Positions 18,169-28,621 are shown, counted from the first letter of the stretch. The stretch is 64,000 nt of DNA from Comamonadaceae bacterium (GCA_947455465.1 CANGNS010000003.1:1-64000), one strand, 5' to 3'. The notes: a model not told the origin generated them from the letters alone. A program made the numbers and translations.

Positions 18169-20535
18169 TTATTTGCGCAGGCCTTGCAATTGCGACAAAG
18201 CCGCCGCCATGGCGCCTTGGGGCGCCGGATCGCGCGTTGCCGCACTGCGTACCGCCGCTCTTGACGCCGGCGTAGCGGCGCCTGTCCGTTCGCTCGTGGG
18301 CTTGGGCGCGCCCAAACGCATGGTCAGGCTGACACGCTTGCGCGCCATATCGACTTCGAGCACCTGCACTTTGACAATATCGCCCGTCTTGACCACCTCG
18401 CGTGCATCGGACACAAACTTGTTGCTGAGCTGGCTGACATGCACCAATCCGTCCTGGTGCACGCCCAGATCCACGAAGGCGCCAAAGGCCGCCACATTGC
18501 TCACCGTGCCCTCTAGCACCATGCCCTCGCGCAGGTCTTTGATGTCTTGAACGCCCTCGGTCAGGCGGGCCACCTTGAAGTCGGGGCGCGGATCGCGGCC
18601 CGGTTTTTCCAGCTCTGTCAAAATATCGCGCACCGTGATCACGCCCACGGCGTCATTGGCAAACAGCTCGGGGCGCAGGGTTTGCAGCATATCGGTGCGG
18701 CCCATCAGCGCGCTCACCGGTTGTTGGACGCTGGCCAAAATGCGCTCGACCACCGCATAGCTCTCGGGGTGGATGCCGGTGTTGTCCAACGGGTTGTCGC
18801 CGCTGCGGATGCGCAAAAAGCCCGCGCATTGCTCGAAAGTTTTGGCGCCCAGGCCGCTGACCTCGCGCAGTTGTTGGCGATTGGCAAATGCGCCCTGCGC
18901 CTCGCGCCGCGCCACCACCGCCCGCGCCACCGTGGGCGATAGGCCTGACACACGCGAGAGCAAGGGCACGCTGGCCGTATTGAGGTCCACGCCCACGGCG
19001 TTCACGCAGTCCTCCACCACCGCCTCGAGCGTGCGTGCCAAAGCGCTTTGGTTCAGGTCGTGCTGGTACTGGCCCACGCCGATCGACTTGGGGTCGATCT
19101 TGACCAACTCGGCCAGCGGGTCCTGCAAGCGCCGGGCGATGCTGGCTGCGCCGCGCAAACTGACGTCTACGTCGGGCATTTCACGGCTGGCGTATTCGCT
19201 GGCGCTGTACACCGAGGCGCCGGCCTCGCTGACCACAATCTTGTCGATCTTGGAGCCGCCTTGGGCTGCCATGGCCTTGATCAGCGCAAGCGCCAAGGCA
19301 TCGGTTTCGCGGCTGGCCGTGCCATTGCCAATGGCAATCAAGCTCACGCCGTGGCGCTGGCACAAAAGGCCCAAGGTGTGCAGCGACCCGTCCCAATCGC
19401 GACGCGGCTCATGGGGGTAGATGGTGGTGGTGTCCACCAGTTTGCCGGTGGCATCGACCACCGCCACTTTGACGCCGGTGCGTATGCCCGGATCCAGCCC
19501 CATGACCACCCTGGGGCCGGCGGGCGCGGCCAAGAGCAAATCGCGTAAATTGTCTGCAAACACCTTGATCGCTACCGCCTCGGCGTCTTCGCGCAAGCGG
19601 CCCAACACATCGCGCTCCAAGGACAAGCTCAGCTTGACGCGCCAGGTCCAGGCCACACATTTGCGCAAAAAATCATCGGCGGCGCGGCCTTGGTGGCTCC
19701 AGCCCAGGAGCAGCGCCAAGCGCGCTTCGGCAAGCGATACGGCAGCGCCTTTGGCGCCGGTGGGCGGCGGTGTCTCGGGCACGGCCACCTTCACCTCCAC
19801 CACCTCCAGCGTGCGGGCCCGAAACACAGCCAGCGCGCGGTGCGAAGGCACGCGGGCAATCGGCTCGTCGTATTCAAAGTAATCGCGGAACTTGGCAACG
19901 TCCGGATGCGCCGGGTCCTTGCCGCTGAGCAGTTTGGACTGCAGCAGGCCCTCGGACCACAACCAGGCGCGCATGTCCTGCACCGCTTCAGGCCACTGCG
20001 CCCAACGCTCGCTGAGCACATCGCGCACACCGTCCAGCACGGCGGCGACGGTCGAAAAGTCCGGCTGTTTGCCCTCGCCCTCGGCCGCTTCTTTGAAAGG
20101 GCGCACATAGGGCTGGGCAACCAGCTCGGGCTGCAAAGTCGGGTCGGCCAGCAAGGCGTCGGCCAGGGGCTCTAGGCCTGCTTCAATGGCGATTTGGCCT
20201 TTGGTGCGGCGCTTGAGTTTGAAAGGCAGGTAGATGTCTTCCAACTCCTGCTTGGTCGTCGTCGCCGCGATGGCCTGGCGCAGCGCGTCTGTGAGCTTGC
20301 CCTGCTCGTCAATGGCGCGCAGCACCACGTCCCGGCGCTCGTGCAACTCGCGCAAGTACACCAGACGGGTTTCCAGGGCGCGCAGTTGCACGTCGTCTAG
20401 ACCGTCAGTGGCTTCTTTGCGGTAGCGGGCAATAAAGGGGACGCTGGCGCCTCCGTCCAACAAATCTACGGCGGCTTGCACTTGCTGCGGGCGTACTTGG
20501 AGTTCCTGCGCCAGCAGCGCAACAATGTTTGGCAT
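18169..20535 (-). CDS. tex: Tex-family RNA-binding transcription accessory protein
   Basis: Conserved nucleic-acid-binding protein linked to transcription and stress tolerance. The 788 residues show the Tex order: helical N-terminus (VPFIARYRKEATDGLDDVQLR), a YqgF/RNase H-like domain (VVMGLDPGIRTGVKVAVVD), helix-hairpin-helix motifs (VSGLSPTVARAVVARR, VSGLGAKTFEQCAGFLRI) and a C-terminal S1 domain (VSNVAAFGAFVDLGVHQDGL), then a basic tail. The start MPNIVALLAQEL at 20535 fits the family better than a 16-codon upstream extension. A CATAAT hexamer at 20603-20608 on the minus strand is a plausible -10. Confidence 0.94.
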   Translation of the reverse strand: MPNIVALLAQELQVRPQQVQAAVDLLDGGASVPFIARYRKEATDGLDDVQLRALETRLVYLRELHERRDVVLRAIDEQGKLTDALRQAIAATTTKQELEDIYLPFKLKRRTKGQIAIEAGLEPLADALLADPTLQPELVAQPYVRPFKEAAEGEGKQPDFSTVAAVLDGVRDVLSERWAQWPEAVQDMRAWLWSEGLLQSKLLSGKDPAHPDVAKFRDYFEYDEPIARVPSHRALAVFRARTLEVVEVKVAVPETPPPTGAKGAAVSLAEARLALLLGWSHQGRAADDFLRKCVAWTWRVKLSLSLERDVLGRLREDAEAVAIKVFADNLRDLLLAAPAGPRVVMGLDPGIRTGVKVAVVDATGKLVDTTTIYPHEPRRDWDGSLHTLGLLCQRHGVSLIAIGNGTASRETDALALALIKAMAAQGGSKIDKIVVSEAGASVYSASEYASREMPDVDVSLRGAASIARRLQDPLAELVKIDPKSIGVGQYQHDLNQSALARTLEAVVEDCVNAVGVDLNTASVPLLSRVSGLSPTVARAVVARREAQGAFANRQQLREVSGLGAKTFEQCAGFLRIRSGDNPLDNTGIHPESYAVVERILASVQQPVSALMGRTDMLQTLRPELFANDAVGVITVRDILTELEKPGRDPRPDFKVARLTEGVQDIKDLREGMVLEGTVSNVAAFGAFVDLGVHQDGLVHVSQLSNKFVSDAREVVKTGDIVKVQVLEVDMARKRVSLTMRLGAPKPTSERTGAATPASRAAVRSAATRDPAPQGAMAAALSQLQGLRK

Positions 20536-20652
20536 GAAAAAATGGGGAGTTAAAGGCGATGGGCGCGATGGGGGAAGGCCCAAAAAGGCCAGGCGGCGTG
20601 ATTATGCCGCCCGCCAAGGCCCACGCGCCATGCCCAGTGGTGGCCCAGCCGA

Positions 20653-20658
20653 TACAAT
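20653..20658 (+). promoter_or_regulatory. Putative -10 element of ffs
   Basis: TACAAT lies 7 bases before the predicted 5' end of the SRP RNA. The -35 region is poor. The same gap also holds the divergent tex promoter. Confidence 0.5.
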
Positions 20659-20663
20659 GGCCC

Positions 20664-20760
20664 CCGACGGGCCTCCCCGCATGGTGAAGCAGCCAACCGG
20701 GTCAGGTGGGGAACCAAGCAGCCCTAACTGCGGAGCCAGTGCCGGGGTCAGGCTCGTCAA
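20664..20760 (+). ncRNA. ffs: 4.5S signal recognition particle RNA
   Basis: RNA scaffold of bacterial SRP, which with Ffh targets nascent membrane proteins. The conserved domain IV is present at about 20700-20724: GTCAGG, a GGAA tetraloop closed by TGG/CCA, then AAGCAGCC. The ends pair: GACGGGCCT (20666-20674) with AGGCTCGTC (20750-20758), nine pairs including one G-U, and CCCCG with CGGGG inside. About 95 nt, the short bacterial form. The last bases overlap the TGA stop of the convergent flavoprotein gene. Exact ends are inferred from pairing. Confidence 0.92.
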
Positions 20761-22028
20761 CTTCCCTTTTCATCGTGTCCCGCCAAATAGCGCAACACGC
20801 CTTGGCCTGCCCGCTGGCCGGTCGCCAGGCTGGCGGTGAGCAAATAGCCGCCCGTAGGCGCCTCCCAATCAAGCATTTCGCCCGCGCAAAATACGCCCGG
20901 CAGGCTTTGCAGCATGCCCCAATCGTCTAAAGCACCAAACTCCACCCCACCGGCGCTGCTGATGGCCTCGTCCAGCGGTCGGGCGGCCTGCAGCCCAATG
21001 GGCAGCGCCTTGATGGCCGCGGCAAGGGCCTGCGGGTCCGCCAAAGTCGCGGCCGGTACGCATTCGCGCAGCAAGCCGGCTTTGATGCCATCCAAACGCA
21101 AGCGGCTTTTGAGGTGGCTGGACAAAGAGCGCGAGCCACGCGGATGCGCCACCTCGGCCAGCACGCGCGCGGCCGGCATATCGGGCAGCAAATCGAGCTC
21201 GAACTGCGCCAGCCCATGGCTGGCGATGTCCTGGCGCAAAAGCGACGAGGCCGCATAAATCAGGCTGCCTTCCACGCCGGTGGCGGTCGCCACAAATTCG
21301 CCTTTGCGGTCAAAGCGCAGCGCGCCCTGTCCGTCGCGCAGGCGCAGCGCCACCGACTTGAGCGGCTGCCCGGCAAAGCGCTCAGCAAACACCGCGCTCC
21401 ATCCGCCCTGCACGTCAAAGCCACAGTTGGACGGCTGCAGCGGTGCCACCGCTACGCCGCGCGCAGCCAGCAGCGGCACCCAGGCGCCGTCCGAACCCAA
21501 GCGCGACCAACTCCCGCCGCCCAGCGCCAGCACGACCGCCCGGGCGCGCACCCGAATTTCCTGCGCACCGTGCGCAAACACCAGCAGGCCTTTGTTATCC
21601 CAGCCGGACCATCGGTGGCGCATGTGCATCTGCACCGGGCAGCCCGGCGCCGGGTGGCGCAGGCGATGCAGCCAGGCGCGCAGCAAAGGCGCAGCCTTCA
21701 TATCGGTCGGGAAAACGCGGCCCGAGGAGCCCACAAAAGTGTCTATGCCCAAATCCTGCGCCCAGCGGCGTGCGCCGGGGCCGTCCAATTGGGCGAGTGA
21801 CGCTGCCAAAGGCTCTTGGGCCGCGCCAAAGCGGCGGGCAAAAATATCGGGCGGCTCGCTGTGCGTCAGGTTCAGGCCACCGCGCCCGGCCAGCAAAAAC
21901 TTGCGTCCCACCGAGGGCATGGCGTCAAACAGGTGCACGCTTTGTCCAGCGCTCGAAAGCACTTGCGCGGCCATCAGTCCGGCCGGGCCGCCACCGACGA
22001 TGGCGACCTCGCATTCCAAAATATCCAT
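20757..22028 (-). CDS. HI0933-like NAD(P)/FAD-dependent oxidoreductase
   Basis: A 423-residue flavoprotein with an N-terminal dinucleotide-binding motif VGGGPAG at 11-17, GRKFLLAGRGGLNLTHSE, and a C-terminal FAD segment GVFCAGEMLDWEAPTGGYLLTAS. These are signatures of the HI0933/BaiN-like family, in the branch with the PP_4765-type C-terminus. The substrate is not known. Its stop codon lies within the terminal stem of the SRP RNA gene on the other strand. It starts 34 bp downstream of the AddA-like gene and may belong to the same transcript. Confidence 0.8.
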   Translation of the reverse strand: MDILECEVAIVGGGPAGLMAAQVLSSAGQSVHLFDAMPSVGRKFLLAGRGGLNLTHSEPPDIFARRFGAAQEPLAASLAQLDGPGARRWAQDLGIDTFVGSSGRVFPTDMKAAPLLRAWLHRLRHPAPGCPVQMHMRHRWSGWDNKGLLVFAHGAQEIRVRARAVVLALGGGSWSRLGSDGAWVPLLAARGVAVAPLQPSNCGFDVQGGWSAVFAERFAGQPLKSVALRLRDGQGALRFDRKGEFVATATGVEGSLIYAASSLLRQDIASHGLAQFELDLLPDMPAARVLAEVAHPRGSRSLSSHLKSRLRLDGIKAGLLRECVPAATLADPQALAAAIKALPIGLQAARPLDEAISSAGGVEFGALDDWGMLQSLPGVFCAGEMLDWEAPTGGYLLTASLATGQRAGQGVLRYLAGHDEKGS

Positions 22029-22062
22029 GGAGTCTTTCTTGTTGTGGGGCGTCGTTGTGCGC

Positions 22063-25000
22063 TCAGGGCGCAGGCAGTGCGAACAGTTGGCCTGTCGCGC
22101 TCAAAAATGCAGCTTGTACAGTCTGGCCCGGGTAGGCTGACTGCACGGCGCTGCGATAGCTTTCGAGCTGCGCGCACAGTTCGGGATACTGGTGCGGCGC
22201 GACCGATGTTTTGTAGTCCAGCACCCACCAATGGCCGCTGTCCTTTTCCTGCACCAAGCGGTCGATGCGCAGGCTGCGACCTTGCAGGTAGACGGCTACT
22301 TCATTGGCGTGAAAAGCCAGACGCTGCGCATCCCAGGCCCAGCGGCCTTCGCCGTTCACAATCGCCCAAGCCCCTTGCTGCGCGCGAGCCAGCGACGCAC
22401 TGTCCAGCGCAAACAAATCTGCAGCATCGCGCAGCGCCGAGGCACCAAAACAATCGGGGCTGTGCGGCCCTAAAGGAAGATGCTCCAACAGCCAGTGCAT
22501 GGCTTGCCCTATGCGCGATTGCAGCTCGAGCGCCGGATCAGGCGGCGCCTGCGCTGCACGCGCCGGACGGTCTTGGCGCAAGGCCGGCGGCAATGCGGGC
22601 AACTCGTCCAGGGCAATACGCAGGTCTTCGGTGGTGGCAGCCATTGCCGTGGCGTCCTGCACCGAGGGGCGCACCTGTGGCGGATAGCCTACCCCTGGAG
22701 ATGGGGTTGGCGCGGCCTGCACGGGCTGTGCATGGTCGGCCAAGAGCCTCCACCAGCTGTGCGTGTGAGAGCGGTGCGGCTCCGTGGCCGAAAACACCAG
22801 GCTTTGCCGGGCGCGGGTCAGCGCCACGTAGAGCGCGTTGCGCTCCTCGCGCAGGCGCGCGGTGGCCTCGTGGGCCACCAAATCCGCGCAGCAGGCAGGC
22901 GGGCGGGATTCGCTGGCCAGAAAAACAAAGCGACGCGGCCAAGGGTCTTGGCCTGGCCATTGCACCAGCACGCCCATGGTTTCGGCCTTGGTGCTTTCGC
23001 CATCGCAATCGAGCATTAACACCATTGGCGCCTCCAGGCCTTTAGCGCCGTGGACGGTGAGTAGGCGAACGGCACCGTGGGCAGCCTGCGCGGGCAAGGT
23101 GTAGCCGCCGGCGCGCAGCGCGCGCACAAAAGCATAGGCAGTTAAAAAACGCCCACCATCCACCGCCAAAGCGGCACCTAGCAGCGATTGCAAATGGGAC
23201 GCCACGGCCGGGCGCTGGCTTGCCGGCGTGGCGGCGGCGTAGCGCGCCAGCACATCGCCCTCGCGGTAGATCGTCACCAGCGCATCATGCGGCGGCCATT
23301 GCTGCAACACAGCCTGCCAGCGGCTGAGTTGTTCCGCTCTGGGCTGCCACTGCGCCAGCATTGGGGTCGGCAATTGAGCCATGAACGCGGCATCTTGCAA
23401 CACCTGCAACCAGGGCTGACGGGCTTGTCCCTGGGCTTGCAGCTGCGCGACCCATTCCACCAGCGCAGCATCGTCCACGCCAAAAATCGGTGACTTCAGC
23501 GCTTGCGCCAAAGACAAATTGTGCTGGGGCGAAACCAAGCCGTCGATAAGCGCCAGCAAATCGCGCACGGCCGGCACCTCGGCCAATTCGGTTTTCTCGG
23601 CAAACTGGGCTGCGATGTGCAGCGCGTCGAGCTCGGCTTTGAGCAAAGACAGGCGCTCGCGCTTGCGCGCCAGCACCATCACATCGCTCGCTTGCAGCGC
23701 AGCGCGCGCTATCTCAGCGGCCAGCCATTGCGCAGCCTGGCGGCACTCGAGCACTTTGCGCGTCTCCTCTTGCACATGGCGGGCCTGGGTGAGCGAGTGG
23801 CGCCAAGCGGACGCGGCGTCTGCCGGCGCGCTGGCTGCATCTTTGTCGATGCGTGGCAGGCGCAGCACGCGCCCCACACTTGCGGCGTCCGTGGTGTGGG
23901 TGCGAAAGCCCACAAAATCGCCCTGGGCCTGCAATGGCGTGAAAACCGCGTTGACGGTGTCCAGCACGGCGGGGGCATTGCGCCGGGTGTGGTCGCAGCT
24001 CAGGCTGTCGCCGTGCAAGCCTTCGCGGACGAAGTTTTTGGCCTCTTCAAACACCTGCGGTTCGGCCCGCCGAAACCGATAAATGCTTTGCTTGGGATCG
24101 CCCACAATAAACACGCTGGGCGCACGGCCGGCCCCGGCGTAGCCCGAAATCCAGGCCTCCAAGGTTTTCCATTGCAAAGGGTTGGTATCTTGAAATTCAT
24201 CGACCAGCAAATGGCGCACCTGCGCGTCCAGCCGCTCCTGTATCCAAGCGCCCATTTGCGGGTCGTGCAACAGGCGGTAGGCGCTAAGCTCCAAGTCGTT
24301 CATGTCGAGCCAGCCGCGCTCGCGTTTCAAGGCGGCGTAATCGTCCAAGAGCATGCGCGTTAGGCGCAGCATGCGCTGCTGGTGGTCCCAGGCCAGTTGC
24401 TGCGCCTGGGCTTGGCGAATGCGCAGCACCAGGTCTTGCGCGGCCACGACAGCGGTATCGGCGCTCAAGGTTTTGCCAAAGCTGCGGGCGGTGCCGTCTT
24501 TAATGAGCAAAACCTCGAAGACGGCTTGCGCATCGCGCTGGCTGAGGGCCTGTTCCAACTGGCCGCCTTTGGTGACATAAGACGCCTGGCTGGCAGCGCC
24601 CAAAACGCGCGCCGCTTGGCCCAACACCGCCATCGAAGTTTCAACCCACAAAAATTCCAAAGGCTCTGCCACCGCCTGCAAGTCTGGAAATTGCGCATGA
24701 AAGTGCGCCACCGATTCTGCAACCGCGCCTTGGGCATCGGCCAGCGCAAACTCCACCCGCTTGTGCAGTGCAGCCTCTAGCGCTTTAAGCGTTTGGTGGC
24801 GACCATAAACGGCCACGGCAGCCTCGTAGTCCTGGCGCGCTTGGGCATCGCTGGCCACACGGCTGTGAAAACGGCCCCAGACCTGGGCAATCGCGCGGCT
24901 GTCGTCTTCCAGCAAGTCGTATTGGGCGGGCAGCCCTAAGCGCACCAGTTCGCCCAGCGGCGCATTGCGCACCAAGGTGGCAAACCAGCCATGGAAGGTG

Positions 25001-25413
25001 CGTACTTGCACCGGCCGCTCGGCCAGCATCAGGCTGCGGTGCAGGCCACGCAGGCGCTCTATCTGCGCCGCATCAACTTCTTGGGCCAATCCGCGCATGC
25101 GCAATTGGGCGCGCAGCGTGGCATCGTCGGCCGTGCTGAAGGTGTGCAGCCATTCGTAGAGGCGTTGGCGCATTTCGCCCGCCGCTTTCTTGGTGAAAGT
25201 GATGGCTAAAAGCTCGTGCGGCTGCGCGCCGTCAAGCAGCGCGCGCACCATGCGCGAGACCAGCATCCAGGTTTTACCCGCCCCGGCGCAGGCCTCTACC
25301 ACCACGCTGCGCTGCGGGTCGCAGGCAATGCGATAAAACGCCTCTGCCGAAATTGCTTGGCCCTTGTTGGCATAGGCCGCTTCAGGCGGAGTGTGCTCAG
25401 AAGTGTGGCTCAT
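22063..25413 (-). CDS. AddA-like UvrD-family helicase/nuclease
   Basis: Large subunit of a RecBCD/AddAB-type double-strand-break repair machine. The 1116 residues have helicase motifs in order: Walker A EACAGAGKT (40-48), ITFTKKAAGEM, LLVDEFQDTNPLQW, IVGDPKQSIYRFRRAEP, LLTVHGAKGLEAP and VALTRARQSLVFS. At the C-terminus a RecB-type nuclease motif is visible (IDRLVQEKDSGHWWVLDYKT). The chosen ATG at 25411-25413 overlaps the TGA of the partner gene in ATGA; a TTG- or GTG-type extension further up is not needed. Whether it acts at Chi sites is unknown. Confidence 0.87.
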   Translation of the reverse strand: MSHTSEHTPPEAAYANKGQAISAEAFYRIACDPQRSVVVEACAGAGKTWMLVSRMVRALLDGAQPHELLAITFTKKAAGEMRQRLYEWLHTFSTADDATLRAQLRMRGLAQEVDAAQIERLRGLHRSLMLAERPVQVRTFHGWFATLVRNAPLGELVRLGLPAQYDLLEDDSRAIAQVWGRFHSRVASDAQARQDYEAAVAVYGRHQTLKALEAALHKRVEFALADAQGAVAESVAHFHAQFPDLQAVAEPLEFLWVETSMAVLGQAARVLGAASQASYVTKGGQLEQALSQRDAQAVFEVLLIKDGTARSFGKTLSADTAVVAAQDLVLRIRQAQAQQLAWDHQQRMLRLTRMLLDDYAALKRERGWLDMNDLELSAYRLLHDPQMGAWIQERLDAQVRHLLVDEFQDTNPLQWKTLEAWISGYAGAGRAPSVFIVGDPKQSIYRFRRAEPQVFEEAKNFVREGLHGDSLSCDHTRRNAPAVLDTVNAVFTPLQAQGDFVGFRTHTTDAASVGRVLRLPRIDKDAASAPADAASAWRHSLTQARHVQEETRKVLECRQAAQWLAAEIARAALQASDVMVLARKRERLSLLKAELDALHIAAQFAEKTELAEVPAVRDLLALIDGLVSPQHNLSLAQALKSPIFGVDDAALVEWVAQLQAQGQARQPWLQVLQDAAFMAQLPTPMLAQWQPRAEQLSRWQAVLQQWPPHDALVTIYREGDVLARYAAATPASQRPAVASHLQSLLGAALAVDGGRFLTAYAFVRALRAGGYTLPAQAAHGAVRLLTVHGAKGLEAPMVLMLDCDGESTKAETMGVLVQWPGQDPWPRRFVFLASESRPPACCADLVAHEATARLREERNALYVALTRARQSLVFSATEPHRSHTHSWWRLLADHAQPVQAAPTPSPGVGYPPQVRPSVQDATAMAATTEDLRIALDELPALPPALRQDRPARAAQAPPDPALELQSRIGQAMHWLLEHLPLGPHSPDCFGASALRDAADLFALDSASLARAQQGAWAIVNGEGRWAWDAQRLAFHANEVAVYLQGRSLRIDRLVQEKDSGHWWVLDYKTSVAPHQYPELCAQLESYRSAVQSAYPGQTVQAAFLSATGQLFALPAP

Positions 25414-28142
25414 GCGCTTGCCCAAAAGTCTTTGCGGCACAGACCTCGCACCTGGCAGTACTCGCAGCTAGCACCCTCGCCCAACGCGGGTAAAGCCACA
25501 CCCTGGGCCATCGCTTGAAAATCCTCGGTGATGCCTTGCAGCAAGGCATCGCGGGCGCTGCCCAAAGCCTCTTGGCTAATGAGCTTGCAGCCCTCACGCT
25601 CATGGATGCTGAGATAGCCGCCTTGCACATCTTCCTGTCCCTGCAGCGCGGCATAAAACGCCATTTGCGTGTCTTCGAGCGGGTCTTTGACGCGGCTTTT
25701 GCTACGCGTTTGCGACTCGGTTTTGTAGTCGACGATCAAGCTCTGGCCATTGGCCGTGCGGTCGATACGGTCTATGCGCCCCACCAAGCGTACGCTGCCG
25801 TGTTGGCGCTGTAGGTCCACTTCGGCTTGGAAGAAGGTATTGCCGTGGGCCTGGTGCTCGGACAAGCATTGCAGATAAGGCTCAGCCATCGCGCGCCAGG
25901 CGGCGGCAAAGGGCAGAAACTCACCCTCGTCCAAGCCCATTTGCGCCGTGGTGTCGGCGCTGGCCTGCGCAAGCAATTGGCGCTGCAAGATCAGGTCGGC
26001 ATCGCCATGGCGCGCCAAAGCGCGGTGGAAATGCTCCAGCACGCCGTGGAGCCATTGGCCAAAGTCGCGCTTGTCGATCTCGGCTTCTAACTCATCGGCG
26101 GCGCGCAAGCCCAGTTGCCGTTGGGCAAAAAATCGATAGGGGCAGGCACGCAGGTCTTCGTAGGCGCTTTGGCTCAGCGTTGCGGGCAGCAGCGTGGGCG
26201 CTTGCGGCTGCGGTGCGGCGACGGGGCGCGGCGCTATCCAGCGGGACACACGGCTGTCACGGCCCTCAGGCAGCGGCGCTTGGGTTTGCAGCAGTTGCAC
26301 CAGGGGGCTGGGCGCCAAGGGTTCTCCGGAATCGTCACTGATGCGCCAAAACACCTCACAAAAGGGATGGTTAAGTGCGTGCTCCCAGGCACGGCTGGTA
26401 GCCTGGGCCAGTTGGGCGCGCGCGGGCAGCCCCAGGGCTTGGCGCTGGGCCTCGGTCCAGGTGCCGCTGCGCTCGGGTACGCGCGGCAGACGCACTTCAT
26501 CACAGCCAGCCAGCAGCACAGCGGCAAATGGCCGGGTCAGGATCTGGCTCATGGGCAACAGCACGACCTGCTCTTGCTGCGGATAGTCCGGCCGAAAACG
26601 CCCTCCTTCGAGCAGGCCTTGCAACCAGGCACTGAACTGGCCCAAGTCCAAGGGCTGTGCGCCCCAGACCCATTGCGCTTGGAGCCGACCCCAATCCTGC
26701 GGCCGGTCTAGCGCGGTAATGGCCAGCACTTGCGCACCGGCAGGGTCGGCCCCAAGCTGGGTGAACATGCCGCAGTCCTGCAGCAGCTGGGTCAGTACGG
26801 CCAGCCACTGCGCCAGATTGCGGCGTCCGGCGCAGGCGCTGCGCAAGGCCTGGACGGCTGCTACGCAGTCGGCCATCTGCTGGGCTGCCGGGTCGGAAGT
26901 CGGGGATGGGTTGGGGGCAGCAGGGGCGCTGGCGTGTGGGCCGAACTGCGCAAGCACGGCGCTCCAATCCCGCAGTTGATGGCGGCGCATCCAGGCTTCC
27001 AGCGCACTGCAGCGGGCGGCCCAGGCCGGTGTGAGTTTGAGCCAGGCCAAGACCGCGTCGCTGGAGGCCCCCCAGGCAGCGGCGCGCAACAAAGCGACCA
27101 GGCCCGCGCCCGCCACGGTGGTGGAGAGCATCCAGCCGGTCTCATCGCGGATGAGCGCGCCGGCGCCCTCTAACAGCGCTGAAATACGCCGCGTGAGCGC
27201 GCGGTCCGAGCAAATCAGGGCCAGCGGGTAGCGGTCCGCACTGATGTGGGCGATGACGCAAGCGCTCACCCGCTGTGCCTCGTCGGCGGCGTCCTTGCAA
27301 GGATGCACCAAAGGGCGCAGCACGGGGCGCGGTGTTTGCAAATCTGCCGGCGGCTCCAGCGGCGTCACCGCGTCGGCGCCCATCCCTGTAATCGTTTCTT
27401 CCTCTAGCGCCAGCGGTAGGCACAGCATGCGTTCGCCCCAGACCCGCGCCAAACCAGTTAGCAGCGGGTCTTCGTTCAAACCCTGCAGGGCAATGACGCA
27501 ATCCCAGCCCGCTGTGCTCTCGGGGCGCAAGAGCACATCGGTGGCGTAGCGCGAGGCGGCCGCCCATTCCAGGGCGGAGGACAGGGCCATCGCCTCCCAC
27601 TGCGCGCCAGGGCCACCCCAGGCTGCTTCGCAGGCCAGGCGCCGGGTGCGCGCCCAAGCGCTGCGCTCAGAAGGCGGGCACGCGGCCGCCAAAGGGGCGA
27701 TTTCGTGGGCGGCCTGCACCATCAGGGCCGACAGCACATCCAGTTGCTCGCGGCTAAAGCGGGCTTGGAGCGAAGTGAGCAGGCTGCGCGCTGTCAGGGT
27801 GTCTGCGGCGGCTTCAAAGCGGATGTCGGTGGGCCCAGGAGTAAATGGAGCCAGCGCGGTGCTCAGGTTCATGGAGGTCTCAAACCGCGGCGCAAACCCC
27901 CGCGGAAAGCGCGTAGCCCACATGGTTTGCGCCTGGCGCAGCAGTTGCGCGTAAGGCAAGAGCACCAGCGAACGCCCCGGATGGCAGTTGCGCGCATGCA
28001 GCGCCTGCGCGATGCGCGCCAACACACCGTGCTCAGGCGCGAACCAGTGCCAGGCCGCGGGCAAATCGCAGGGCAAAGTGCGCTCGGCCCCGGGGGCGAC
28101 CGGGAAACGGCGGGGCAGATCGGAATTTTCTATGTCGGTCAT
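25410..28142 (-). CDS. AddB-like PD-(D/E)XK nuclease, iron-sulfur type
   Basis: Partner of the AddA-like helicase, 910 residues, similar to the betaproteobacterial putative DNA-repair family that stands where AddB does. The N-terminal two thirds look like an inactivated helicase fold without a Walker A motif. The C-terminus has a RecB-type nuclease ([23 protein letters not shown]). Four cysteines frame it as in AddB 4Fe-4S nucleases: one in [10 protein letters not shown] before the nuclease and three in [10 protein letters not shown] at the very end. It is divergent from trxA (85 bp apart). Confidence 0.85.
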   Translation of the reverse strand: MTDIENSDLPRRFPVAPGAERTLPCDLPAAWHWFAPEHGVLARIAQALHARNCHPGRSLVLLPYAQLLRQAQTMWATRFPRGFAPRFETSMNLSTALAPFTPGPTDIRFEAAADTLTARSLLTSLQARFSREQLDVLSALMVQAAHEIAPLAAACPPSERSAWARTRRLACEAAWGGPGAQWEAMALSSALEWAAASRYATDVLLRPESTAGWDCVIALQGLNEDPLLTGLARVWGERMLCLPLALEEETITGMGADAVTPLEPPADLQTPRPVLRPLVHPCKDAADEAQRVSACVIAHISADRYPLALICSDRALTRRISALLEGAGALIRDETGWMLSTTVAGAGLVALLRAAAWGASSDAVLAWLKLTPAWAARCSALEAWMRRHQLRDWSAVLAQFGPHASAPAAPNPSPTSDPAAQQMADCVAAVQALRSACAGRRNLAQWLAVLTQLLQDCGMFTQLGADPAGAQVLAITALDRPQDWGRLQAQWVWGAQPLDLGQFSAWLQGLLEGGRFRPDYPQQEQVVLLPMSQILTRPFAAVLLAGCDEVRLPRVPERSGTWTEAQRQALGLPARAQLAQATSRAWEHALNHPFCEVFWRISDDSGEPLAPSPLVQLLQTQAPLPEGRDSRVSRWIAPRPVAAPQPQAPTLLPATLSQSAYEDLRACPYRFFAQRQLGLRAADELEAEIDKRDFGQWLHGVLEHFHRALARHGDADLILQRQLLAQASADTTAQMGLDEGEFLPFAAAWRAMAEPYLQCLSEHQAHGNTFFQAEVDLQRQHGSVRLVGRIDRIDRTANGQSLIVDYKTESQTRSKSRVKDPLEDTQMAFYAALQGQEDVQGGYLSIHEREGCKLISQEALGSARDALLQGITEDFQAMAQGVALPALGEGASCEYCQVRGLCRKDFWASA

Positions 28143-28227
28143 AGACGGCCTCTGGCGGGCGGGGGCCTTGTTTCTGTCACAATCGTTTTCATCTCAGAGG
28201 TATCAACCACTCCCGAAGGAAGTTTCC

Positions 28228-28557
28228 ATGGCCAGCGAACTCGTCAAACACATTACCGATGCCACTTTTGAGGAAGACGTCCTCAAGTCGGCGCAGCCCA
28301 TTTTGGTGGACTATTGGGCCGAATGGTGCGGCCCCTGCAAAATGATTGCCCCGATTTTGGACGAAGTCTCCCACGCCTACGAGGGCAAGCTCCAGGTGGC
28401 CAAGATGAATGTGGACGAAAACCGCGAAATCCCGGCCCAGTTTGGCATCCGTGGCATCCCTACGCTGATGCTGTTCAAGGACGGCAAACTCGCCGCCACC
28501 AAGGTGGGCGCGCTGAGCAAGGCCCAATTGATCGCGTTTATCGACGAGCAAATCTGA
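28228..28557 (+). CDS. trxA: Thioredoxin 1
   Basis: Cytoplasmic disulfide reductase of 109 residues. Active site WCGPC at 33-37, preceded by ILVDYWAE, and the cis-proline Pro78 in RGIPTLM are intact. GAAGGAAG precedes the ATG as a ribosome-binding site. A TGTCACAAT sequence about 45 bases upstream could be an extended -10. It has its own strong terminator before rho; trxA-rho is a widespread gene pair. Confidence 0.97.
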   Translation: MASELVKHITDATFEEDVLKSAQPILVDYWAEWCGPCKMIAPILDEVSHAYEGKLQVAKMNVDENREIPAQFGIRGIPTLMLFKDGKLAATKVGALSKAQLIAFIDEQI

Positions 28558-28580
28558 GGGGCCTGGCGCTTTTGCCCCGA

Positions 28581-28606
28581 AACCGGCCCCACGGCCGGTT
28601 TTTTCT
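28581..28606 (+). terminator. Intrinsic terminator of trxA
   Basis: AACCGGCC (28581-28588) and GGCCGGTT (28593-28600) form an 8-bp stem with a CCAC loop, followed by TTTTCTT. Confidence 0.9.
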
Positions 28607-28621
28607 TGGGGCCCGATTTCC

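Noticed and set aside
21816..23045. 409-residue plus-strand frame opposite the flavoprotein and AddA-like genes
   Set aside because: Crosses a real intergenic gap and two genes; Arg/Ala/Pro-biased shadow.
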